The translations under genes and the position numbers were made by a program. Shown piece by piece: positions 55,222 to 64,000 of a DNA stretch of 64,000 nt. A model generated the notes under the pieces. The model searched no databases and had not been told where the DNA came from. It was given only the letters and a program-made list of their open reading frames with translations. The first letter of the stretch is position 1, and the number at the start of each line of letters is the position of its first letter. Source of the DNA: Panorpa germanica (lineage: Eukaryota > Arthropoda > Insecta > Mecoptera > Panorpidae); assembly GCA_963678705.1 (NCBI GenBank), contig OY783204.1, positions 6,889,834 through 6,953,833 of the forward strand, given 5' to 3'.

Positions 55222-56205
55222 GTGAAATTACCTTCATATGAAATTTTTAATATAATCAAAAAATTAAACTTCAATTTGAGAAACACAGATTTCATTAACA
55301 AAAGTCAGTTAAAAGGAAGAGATTATAAATTAGATCAACAATTCCCGAATCATACAAAATTATATACTGACGGCTCAAAAGAAGCAGATGGAGTGGGTGC
55401 AGCAGTAGTAGATATTAACAATAGCAGAATTTACAAGCTTCATAATCAAACATCCATATATACAGCTGAGTTATGTGCCATAGATCTAGCTGTGGATCAA
55501 ATCATTACTGATGACAGAGACAGCACTTTAATATTATCCGACTCGTTATCAGTCATACAGTCGTTAAGCAGTAAGGGAATCAATACAAAATTAGACAACA
55601 AAATTTATTATGTCAATGAAAAAATAAATAGGGAAATAGTTAAGGGCCGAAATATTAAACTAATTTGGATACCGTCACAAAAGGGAATCAAGGGAAATGA
55701 AAAAGCTGATCAAATGGCCAAGGTAGCTACTTCCTGTGATGAATATATTTCATTTTTTATAAAATCAGACATGAAAGCAGAATTAGAAAAAAATGTAATG
55801 AAAAATTGGCAAGACAAGTGGGATAATTCTGATAAAGGTAGAGAATTTTATACAATACAACCAATACTAAGACGTAAGCCATGGTTTGCCAAACTAAAAT
55901 GGCCAAGAAGATTATTTACAATGAGCTCAAGGCTAAGAATGAATCATACTGGAGCTCCGAAACATCTAGCAAGAAACAAAATCATTCCAAACTCTAAATG
56001 CGAATGTGGTGAAGAAGAGGCAGACCCTGACCACATTTTGTGGCAATGTAAAAATACAGCAATGGCAAGAAATGGACTCCAAAGGGCGGTGCTACAAACT
56101 TCGCAGACGCTTCCTGTTAACACCGCCTTTTTGATTGAGAAACCGAAATTTATAACAGGAGTAGCCATGAATAGATCATTCTTGTTGTCGGGATACAAAG
56201 TATAA
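55222..56205 (+). pseudogene. LINE RNase H and C-terminal fragment (LINE D)
   Basis: 327 open codons starting inside ORF2. RNase H motifs are KLYTDGSKEADGVGAAVVD, YTAELCAIDLAVDQI, LILSDSLSVIQSLS and LIWIPSQKGIKGNEKADQMA (normally GHxGIxGNExAD; here SQKGIKGNEKAD, so the conserved His is lost). A terminal CECGEEEADPDHILWQC zinc motif follows. The fragment lacks RT and endonuclease. The frame is open by chance or because it is recent. Confidence 0.75.
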
Positions 56206-56219
56206 GGAAAAGCAGAATA

Positions 56220-56705
56220 TATTAGCCCAGTGCCTAGGAAGCCCGAGAAACTATATTTAAAAAAAATAAAAAAAAAGGAAGAGATTATTATATGTTTAAG
56301 TAAGAAGAGATGGTTTAGAAATGAGTCCCGCAAAATTATATCAACTATAATCAGAATCAAAAGTAATCATTGCAAAACTCCAGATCACCTGTACAAAATT
56401 AATATTAAATCTGACGATAGATGTCAATGGGGTGAAGAAGGAACTTTGGATCATATTATATTTGAATGCATTAATTATAGTTTGCAAAGATCAAAATTGA
56501 ATAGTGATATATTAGATGTGATTAAATTTTTTCCGGTAAATACTAAATTTTTGTTAAGTGATTCAAAATTAATTAGTGAATTATTGAAATATTTAGAAAT
56601 TTGTAAAATTGAATAATAAATTATAAAAGATGTATACAAAATGTTTGTTGGTGGCTATGACGAAAGAAAGTCAATGCAAATAAGTAAATAAATATAAAAA
56701 AAATA
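56220..56705 (+). pseudogene. LINE 3' end fragment (LINE E)
   Basis: SRKIISTIIRIKSNHCKTPD, then DRCQWGEEGTLDHIIFEC and DVIKFFPVNTKFLLSDSKL. This is the C-terminus of an element related to LINE B, followed by a short 3' UTR and AAATAAATATAAAAAAAATA tail. It is 5'-truncated and adjoins LINE D. Confidence 0.65.
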
Positions 56706-57319
56706 ATTTAATTTCTCTTCATTGCGCTTCCGCAGGACCACTTTCAGCGCCACTGCATACACTCCGCAGTGCCCCTTCTTACATGGTCCAGCTTCCTATT
56801 TCCCTTACCCGGAGCACCTTTGCACATTAGCACGCTAACCTGCACTTGCGATACGCCTGCGCTTCCGCCCTGCAGCGCCCCAATCTTTCAGCAATTCACT
56901 TTCGTAATTAATACTTTAGTGTTAACCTACATACCGCCTACATAGTAGTACCGCCATTTACACACTACTGAATACTGAATATACATAATTAATGCTTAAT
57001 ACGTACCCCAAGTTTCTATTTTCCTTATTCGATATATCTGGCTTTGCCGCCTAAATTCCCGTCGGCTCTGGAATTCCATCAATTAGGATCTATAGAGATC
57101 CTAATCTGGCAGTTTATTGGCAAAGGCAAGCCAGTGAAACTTGCCTCCCATTTTTTACGACGTTAGTATTTTTCAATTGTAGTATATGCACTTTTCGCGT
57201 TGTTTTACAGTTTTTTCATGGTTAAAATAAATGTTTTATGTAATTTAATATATTATTTCTTAAATTATATATACAGATTTTTTTTTATTACTTCTTCTTT
57301 TTACTGCAATAAGTTTTTG
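56706..57319. other. Unassigned sequence with short dispersed repeat
   Basis: 56892-56940 repeats the unit seen at 39902 and 40132 (GCAATTCACTTTCGTAATTA). CTCATTGCG-rich sequence before it is relatively GC-rich. 57070-57110 contains AGGATCTATAGAGATCCTAA, a near-perfect palindrome. No gene recognised. Confidence 0.4.
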
Positions 57320-57475
57320 ATAATGGGTGAACATTCTACGGGTAAACTAGAAAAACGAAAACGATTTTCTTTGCACTAAGAAGGAAAACAGAAAAACAAT
57401 GTATTCTTGTGTATCGTGCGGGGTACCGGTTTGCGATAATCATTGCAGACACTTTTGTCCCAATTGCGCACCGTA
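57320..57475 (+). pseudogene. piggyBac-like transposase C-terminus
   Basis: The end of a frame reads CVSCGVPVCDNHCRHFCPNC and stops at TAA about 57474. A Cys/His cluster at the extreme C-terminus is typical of piggyBac transposases, where it binds the transposon end. The preceding sequence near 57325-57380 (GEHSTGKLEKRKRF) is in another frame and ends in a stop. No TTAA-flanked ends were identified. Confidence 0.45.
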
Positions 57476-58239
57476 AATTCTCTTTTTGACACTAATTATT
57501 ATTAACTAATATTAATTAATATGTCATAACTTTTATATTTTTAACAATAAAAACATATTTTGTGCTGAATAATCACCGTCCCGTTTATTATGACATGCCT
57601 GAATCCGTAAAATATTCCCCACTTTCAGGTGCACAAATAAGTTAATTTTTTGAAACCCACGCAAGACATTACATTCTTTCAAAAGCTTATAGTCCAAGAT
57701 AAAAAAGTCTACAACCGTTTTTCTTAATATTTGTTTATTATAAAGTTACGAATTTTTTAACAATTTCCGTTTTTTCCGCGTTTTTTACGATTTGTCAATT
57801 TTTATTAACAACGGTTTTAAACTTTTGTACTTTGGCAACTTCTGGAGCATGTAGTAGATACTTTAAAAAGTAATCCAGAATTTTTTCAGATTCTTTGAAA
57901 GCTTAGAAAACTCGAAAAACCCTCAAAGACCCAGTGTACACACCATGACTCGAAAAATATAGTGTTCACATTTAGGGTTAATATTATTGCCATAGTTGGA
58001 TTGAGTATTGAGATAAGTTGGTTCTTATTCATTCAAGGAACGAACGCACGAACACTTTTGCAACTGCGCTATGGAACTCCCTCAACATATGATATTGTAG
58101 CACAATAGATGTATTTATCGATAATATTGTTTATTTGCATAGGTTTGTGTAACACGTTTTGTGTTGTAAGCACCCTTCCCCACCCCAACCAGCGCAAGAA
58201 TTCCATAATGCATTGGTATTGGTAACATACGTCAGCTTG
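57476..58239. other. Intergenic AT-rich sequence
   Basis: No coding sequence. Phrases such as AGTCTACAACCGTTTTTCTT recall the arms of the long-TIR element at 43.4 kb, but alignment by eye is weak. Confidence 0.3.
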
Positions 58240-58668
58240 TTTTAGTAATGCAGTAACTAGTGCAGACGAGACTTAACAACTCTTCTAATTCACATAAATA
58301 TCCAGTGATACACAGCTGACCCCGCAGCCCGCAGTCCGCACAGATCTTGTGAATGTTGTACTCTTGTTGCATGCAGCACATGTACCTAAGTATGAGACTG
58401 CCAAACTGTCCCGCTCGAACCATTGCTACATTCAGAGCCAACATTCATTGAACAACAAACTACTCGTACTTGCGATGATCGGTGGGTACTTGGCTAGTGT
58501 GAGTTTTCGCGTGTAACTAGAAAGACTCTTTGCAGTCGTGTTGCAGCGATTCAATCAGCGAGTGTCTCTCGCGTCTGACGGTTCACACGCTGAAATTGTT
58601 CAAATTAATCTCGCAGTTCCGTGATCCAAAGTGTCAAAGTTACGCGTCTACTCTTATACATTTGAAAC
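58240..58668 (+). promoter_or_regulatory. Candidate promoter and 5' UTR
   Basis: A stretch noticeably richer in G, C and CpG than the surroundings, with CGCGTGTAAC, TCGTGTTGCAGCGATTCAAT and CTCTCGCGTCTGACG. It leads directly to an ATG followed by a signal-peptide-like run and a splice donor. No TATA box is seen. Direction is inferred from the exon that follows. Confidence 0.35.
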
Positions 58669-58711
58669 ATGTTTGTTATCCATACCTGTCTTACTGTTCT
58701 GTTACTATCAG
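58669..58711 (+). CDS. Candidate first coding exon with signal peptide
   Basis: ATG 58669 reads MFVIHTCLTVLLLS and stops at a strong donor, CTATCAG|GTAATA (58711/58712), leaving phase 1. A short exon holding only a hydrophobic leader, followed by a long first intron, is common for insect secreted or membrane protein genes. No following exon with matching phase was recognised before 64000, so the rest is probably outside the window. This could be chance; transcript evidence would decide. Confidence 0.4.
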
Positions 58712-59777
58712 GTAATATAATATTATTTTATTATTTTTCATTTTCCTTATTTTATAAACTTAAAACAGTGGGATAGGATAATGAGCTTGTGAATTACATT
58801 TTATAAATTCTCATTGCAATATATGATAACATACGTGTATTAGCTTCTTTATTTTTTACTAAGCGTCCGAAATATGCCGACCTTAAATAAACTTGATAAA
58901 CCTATTTAAAATTTATTTTTTTAGTTTACTGCTAAATTTTCCACCATATTTTCGACATTGCAGAATTAGTATCAAAGTTTGTAAGATAATAAATATCGAT
59001 TTTATTTACCTTCTTTACTACATTTATAATATCGGGATCTTTATGTGTCGACCTCCTGCTATTGTTGGCAGTTTTTATAATTTCGTGGCTTTAACAAATT
59101 TATACCGGACCATCATAAAACATTTACATTAAATTTAAAGTGGTGTAAATGTGGTGGATTTATACTGAGAGTAGTATAGTATTTTCAATTCCTCCTATCA
59201 AAGCTCGTAGACAGGGGCTTTAAAATACATTAATTTTAAAGAGATTATGCTAAATCGTTGCTAATTATTGTTGCCAACTTGAACTATTAACGAACTTTTA
59301 ATATTCAAATTTCTAAAGTTCCAATTAGCCTAAAAGTGGCGTTAGTTTTATGCCAAACGTCCATGTTTCGTACTGAATTTTGTATGTTGGCTAGAAGAGG
59401 GCTCTCCATCAAAGTTTGTGAACATTTACGTCCCCGGATTATTTCTTTAGTTAATTCTGCACTTTTTAGAACACTAGAAAAAGTTAGGTACATATTTTTA
59501 GGTAAAAGTTATATATACTCGTATATATATAAAAACATATAGTTAGGTAAAAGTTAGGTAATAGATAGAAAGCTGAAATTATAAGTACATATTTTGCTTT
59601 TGATCGTGACAATATTTTGTAAGTTAGAAATTTAAAAATTTATTTTAAGGTACCAGGTACCTTAGGCAATTTTCTAAGTTAACTGCTTGAGAATCATGTC
59701 TTCATTTCATGCCTTCAGTGCCTTAAATGTTCAATTGTTATTTAATAAGTCACAATATTATATGAATATATTAACAA
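58712..59777. other. Possible first intron; AT-rich
   Basis: No repeat partner found. Frames on both strands at 59305-59542 overlap each other and have no known signature. Confidence 0.35.
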
Positions 59778-60525
59778 TTTTTTTTTTTTTATTTACAAAG
59801 AATATTACAACTAAGCGTGGCTTATATAGCAATTTATATATAAAAAAGTTAAATATAATTGTTCAGTTCTAGTCTACTGACTAGTTCCAAAATTTTAAAC
59901 ATTACAAAAAAGAAACAAAAAGAAAAAAAAACCACGTGTGTGGTTTGTAGTAGCAGAATCACAGGGTCAAGTCTTCCGGCTTGGTCCTCTTCAATCTGCG
60001 CAGATTCTCTCTGTTATTAAGCAGCTGCAGAATTTCTTCATTCTGGTGGTTCTGCAGCCACAGTAGACGTTTGCTTGCTGCCTTCCTGACTTCTTCGTCT
60101 ACGGTGGGCATCTTTAGATCACGGTGTAACTTATCATTTTGTATGTACCAGGGCGCATTTGTAATGCTCCGTAGTACTTTGTTTTGGAAAGTTTGGATTT
60201 TTGTTAAATTTGTTTTCTTGGTACAACCCCAAAGTTGTATACCATAAGTCCATATGGGTTTCAGTATTTGCTTATACAATAACAGTTTGTTGTGCACTGT
60301 AAGCTGAGAATGTATTCCCATAAGCCTGTACATTTTCCTGAATTTATTATTAAGCTGTTCTCTTTTTATCTTAACATGCTCCTTCCACTTGAGTTTCGCG
60401 TTAAGCGTCATGCCAAGGTATTTCGCTGTGTTGGAATAAGGTATTTTTTGGCTGTTGATAGTAACTGTGAGAATATTAATAATTGAAATAATAATTTTAG
60501 TTCCTAAAATCATTAATGTAATCAA
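59778..60525 (-). pseudogene. Jockey-like LINE, 5'-truncated
   Basis: 188 open codons (60525-59959) cover the end of RT ORF2. They include PYSNTAKYLGMTLNAKLKWK, LKPIWTYGIQLWGCTKKTN, NKVLRSITNAPWYIQNDKLH and MPTVDEEVRKAASKRLLWLQ, ending RLKRTKPEDLTL. This is the characteristic C-terminus of Jockey-clade ORF2, which has no RNase H. The 3' UTR continues to a poly(A) tail (poly(T) at 59778-59790 on the plus strand). The copy begins within RT, the usual result of incomplete reverse transcription. Confidence 0.8.
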
Positions 60526-63011
60526 AATTTATAAAATGATCTTATTCTATGACGCCATGTCTATCCTCGTCCTTTCTATGAATTGCTATATCTGTTATTT
60601 CTACAACAGAGTGTAAAGGCGGTGCCTCATATATTATCTGCTGTCTTGCGCAACACAAAAAGTTTTGATATTATAAAGTTGGTAAATAATGTTAATAAAA
60701 TCGAGTACTTATTATTCTACAGATCGCAGTACTAACTCTGTGACGCTACAAATAACGCAAATGAAGAAGTAAATCAAAAATATACATCTTACATAGATAT
60801 CTACGCCTACTTTTGGATATTTAAAAATGCGTATATTAGCATACAATAAAAATTCAAATGATTCGACCTCAAATAGTAGGTTACAATTAAAATTAGAAAG
60901 AATATTTGATTTTTGTTTGAGTTGTATCGTTTATATTGAATTTCGAGAACTGAACCTTGTTACCTTCAGGAATACCGTTCTGTTCCAGAACTGGTTCAAC
61001 CGCTGAACATCTCTAGCGGAAACAAGAACATGTTGCGTTTTTTTATAATTTACAAGGATTACTCAAGGATATATATATATATGTACCCATTAGCATTTGA
61101 TTTATGATTCTATAGCAGATTAACTTCTATAGAAGAAACCGGACGTTTTTCGTTAAAACGTTTTTAATGCATCTGCAAAATTAAAACAAAAAATCAAATT
61201 CGTAAATTAAAAGGTAGTATCCGGTCTAACGTGGAAACAAGGTTTTATGTGTGTCAAGTGCAATTGTTACTCTGTGATACTGTTTTTAATGTTGAATAAC
61301 ATGTATTTTGTGTGCTATGCCAAAATGCTGGGTGATATCGTCAACCGTAAAAATTTCCACAAACGTTGCTGAAACATTTTATTTTACTTGTGAATTAGTT
61401 CAATATTTAAAAAACAGTAGTTTTTAGAAAACTTGTAGGCTAAAGTTTACAAGTTAATAGTGCATATTTTGTTACCTACAAAACGATGTTTTATACCATA
61501 CTGCCTCCTATCTATTTTTAGCTTGACTTATAATTTCTTTTGTAATTGAATGTCAGCGGAAAGCTATCTCGAGTAACTTTGTTTTGTTCAGACTCATGAG
61601 GTCCTGATCAGGTGATGTCAAGGCATCTTTTATTGGGACATTCTTAACAGTGTCTACATCGCGTACTCATAAGCTTTGTTCAGGTCAGGTCAGGTGATCA
61701 TGAGATTAGCATGAGTGGGAAATGTGTCACAGGTCACCAATAAGGCTTGCCTAACTATCGAAGTATCATATTAGCACTTAGTCAGGTAACCATGACATTA
61801 GCCTGACATTAAGACAATAATAATTAAGGACCTGATCGGAAAGTTATGATAGACTGGGTGATTTTAAGTAAAAGGAAACGATTTTCGAGAAAATTCCTAA
61901 TTCATCCACTTTTGTGTTTTACTTGCACTTTGTGGAAGATTTCAATCCCACCAAACACATAATTTTCCATTTTTAATAATTAAGTATTTGTTCATAATAC
62001 TTAAAAATCTCTAATACTTAATTTGAGTCTTATTTCCGTCCACTGTGCCACCCTTAAAATAGAATTTGGTAGTGTTTCATTTTTATATTCAATTTTTTAT
62101 TTAATTTTTTTATTAACCCTACAAAGATTAATGAACAGTGCGGATAATTGTCAACGCATCGTGTTAAATGAATGAAACGTAGAAGGACGGTAATCGGAGC
62201 AATAGGTTTACTTGCTATGTTTCAGTGTGCGCTGATTAAAAAATAAGCCCGGTTATTAATGCGGATTGTGCCATTAGTAAATAAATATATCCAAGATACA
62301 TATACTTTGCTCCCGCTTCCCCTCTCTTCTTTGTTTCATTCATTAAATAGAATGCATTGACTGTTTTCCGTGCTGGTCTGTTAACGCTTTCATTAACAAG
62401 ATGATTCTTACAACATCTACTTAATTCTACTTATGTCTACTTATTCTAATAATTTCGAATTATTATGAACAAAAGACTATGACAAGTGGAAATATAAAAA
62501 TTTGAATTTTTAATATACACTAATTTTAAATATATTTCGAATTATATTATTTTATGCTCTAGAGTGCGTGTAATGTGAGTAGCATGCTATCCAGGCGTAA
62601 TACTTATTTCAAGTATATATTTAGGTTCACTACACTTGATTACAAATATTTAGATTGATTTCAATACAAAAACAGGACTATATAATAACAATGAGAGTTT
62701 GTAAAGTTTTTATGTCATTTGTTAAAATATATTGACATCTTTATATTAATAATTGAGGCACTTATTTTAAGCATATGTTTAGATTCAGCATCTTTTATAT
62801 CATATACTTACAAAACAAACAAAACTATATAGAGATAATAATACAAGATAGTCTTTATGCTTCATTTGCAGTTTTGGTATGGAAGTTGTCACGTTGATGT
62901 TTTGATTATTTCTAAACAGATTCGTATATCTGGATTCAGCACTAACACTCCAATGCAATGTTTATGCAACTTTTATACGGAATTACCATTGTATACAAGT
63001 TTTTAAAATTT
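60526..63011. other. Intergenic AT-rich sequence
   Basis: No gene recognised. It includes a (TA)n run near 61068-61082 and, at 61588-61800, a cluster of AGGTCA/AGGTGA-like motifs listed separately. Confidence 0.4.
61588..61800. promoter_or_regulatory. Cluster of CAGGT motifs
   Basis: CCTGATCAGGTGATGTCA near 61600, CAGGTCAGGTCAGGTGATCA near 61682, CACAGGTCACC near 61731 and GTCAGGTAACCATGAC near 61782. These contain nuclear-receptor half-site (AGGTCA) and CAGGTG/CAGGTA (zinc-finger/E-box) cores at unusually high density. Regulatory function is only suggested. Confidence 0.25.
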
Positions 63012-63440
63012 TATATAGGAATGTAATGGGCTTGTGTCCTCATTTTTTAGTGGTCGCTTTTTTAATTGTTGATTGAAATTGATGTTAATAAATGTGTATT
63101 GGCGTGTCTATTTTATTAAATATCTAAATATTGACGGAGATATAGCAATTAAAAGTTTGAATTATAGTTTTAGTGCTAGAAATGGTCGGCCATATTTGTT
63201 TGACGTGAAATGCATTTTAACGTCAGTTATTTGTTGAGTAGGTCAGTGCTGTGGTAATGTTCTGTAGCTGTTGGTAGTCAAATAATCAAGTCAAATCAAA
63301 GAATAATAAGTTCTTATTTTATTTAACCCTGCTAAGGCAAACATAATATTGAAATGGGAATGGGAAAGGTTGGTAACCTTACACAAGGATTGTGATGTCA
63401 CATGCACTTGGAATGTTTATAACGTTGAATCCCTTTAATA
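63012..63440 (-). repeat. Dispersed repeat copy 2, without insertions
   Basis: Reverse-orientation copy of the repeat at 31540-33605. The mariner and solo LTR sites are unoccupied here; near 63168 the sequence corresponding to the TA target is continuous. Element type unknown. Confidence 0.6.
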
Positions 63441-63920
63441 ATTAAAGAGACAAAATGACTTTTTTAATTGTTAATATCTCTTAACATATAAGGAGTTATT
63501 AAAAAATAATTGGACATTTGAGGTTCTAGTAACCCACTTTATCAATATATAGTACATTTTTATAGAAATTAAGACATAGGACACAAGCCCGTCGTCAGAA
63601 ATTCAGTTTTGTAAAGTTAGAAATGGTAATTTTAATGAGAATATACGGAGTGTTATTATTTTTCTACTTTATTTAGATATTAGTTGGTGTATTGATTTAA
63701 CGTAAAACCGTCGTATTTTGAATTATAATCGTATCGTAATATCATACAAGAATCTAAGGCAGCTGTCACACTTTAACACACTTTAATATTGATCCTTTTC
63801 TGACAATCTCAATCCAGAAAGTTTTATTTTTGCTTGCATGTATTAGCATGATTACGAAAAATGTTTCCCTAATTTGTGAATGTAATTTTTATACGTACGT
63901 CTATTTCTCACTAGCGACTA
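63441..63920. other. Unassigned AT-rich sequence
   Basis: No gene recognised. GACACAAGCCCGTC near 63580 resembles ACACAAGCCC (reverse complement of 63020-63035), so the repeat may extend into this region. Confidence 0.35.
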
Positions 63921-63960
63921 GATACATCGCACTGCGTCGTACAACGACAGTGATGTATTG
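63921..63960. other. Imperfect hairpin
   Basis: GATACATCGCACTGCGTCGT is followed immediately by ACAACGACAGTGATGTATTG, giving arms that pair over most of 19-20 bases. It may be a terminal or structural repeat; no element is identified. Confidence 0.3.
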
Positions 63961-64000
63961 ACAAACATTATGGAAGAAACTTGCTTTCATGATAAAGTGT

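Noticed and set aside
59490-59572. Several TTAGGTA motifs, suggesting insect telomere repeat TTAGG
   Set aside because: The motifs are irregularly spaced and not tandem, so this is not telomeric sequence.
1-64000. CRISPR arrays, bacterial operons, rRNA or intact tRNA genes
   Set aside because: The repeats seen are transposon termini or two-copy duplications without regular spacers; all coding context is eukaryotic.

Overview
This is an AT-rich window of nuclear DNA from an insect; I cannot name the order. The evidence is short spliced exons with GT/AG borders, a Cys-Pro-Gly repeat gene resembling insect sperm-tail Mst(3)CGP proteins, an errantivirus-type LTR element, and a typical insect mix of transposons (I/Jockey-like LINEs, BEL/Pao, mariner, PIF/Harbinger, hAT, piggyBac, Helitron). 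No prokaryotic gene organisation is present. Most of the window is transposon sequence, much of it nested.

Layout. 1-16.9 kb: a decayed minus-strand LINE (A) is split by a 14.4 kb errantivirus-like element (238-14593, TSD ATAT). Its env region is in turn split by a 7.6 kb LTR element (5962-13566, TSD ATAA, two 905-bp LTRs) that carries gag and an unknown second ORF but no recognisable pol. 18.1-18.9 kb: decayed Ty3/Gypsy gag. 19.6-19.9 kb: small non-autonomous Helitron. 21.6-24.1 kb: the only convincing host gene locus, with several short Cys/Pro-rich exons leading to an exon encoding a long Cys-Pro-Pro/Cys-Gly-Pro repeat, then a 3' exon and AATAAA signal. 24.5-27.0 kb: pogo-like end and two tail-to-tail DDE transposon relics. 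27.0-30.6 kb: Helitron with both ends but a truncated helicase. 31.5-33.6 kb: a dispersed repeat containing a solo errantivirus LTR and an almost intact DD41D mariner; a related copy without either insertion lies at 63.0-63.4 kb. 34.0-36.5 kb: BEL/Pao relic. 36.7-37.6 kb: third copy of the DDE relic, inverted relative to 26 kb. 37.8-39.1 kb: Harbinger relic. 41.7-42.9 kb: hAT relic. 43.4-45.7 kb: element with ~300-bp terminal inverted repeats and an unfamiliar PIN-like protein, with a deleted mariner inside one TIR. 46.5-53.1 kb: hAT transposase relic split by a full-length LINE (B) with both ORFs open and a 13-bp TSD. 54.6-56.7 kb: LINE fragments joined to each other. 57.3 kb: piggyBac C-terminal relic. 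58.2-58.7 kb: candidate promoter and signal-peptide first exon of a host gene running out of the window. 59.8-60.5 kb: 5'-truncated Jockey. 60.5-64 kb: mostly intergenic DNA.

How it fits together. The elements are mostly parasites layered on one another, and target-site duplications and split reading frames give their relative order. LINE B (ORF1 plus EN-RT-RNase H) is the only element that looks complete. The two large LTR elements keep open gag frames while pol is missing or degenerate, so any mobility would have to use pol from another copy. The host contribution is the Cys/Pro-rich, probably testis-expressed locus at 21.6-24.1 kb and perhaps the start of a secreted or membrane protein gene at 58.7 kb.
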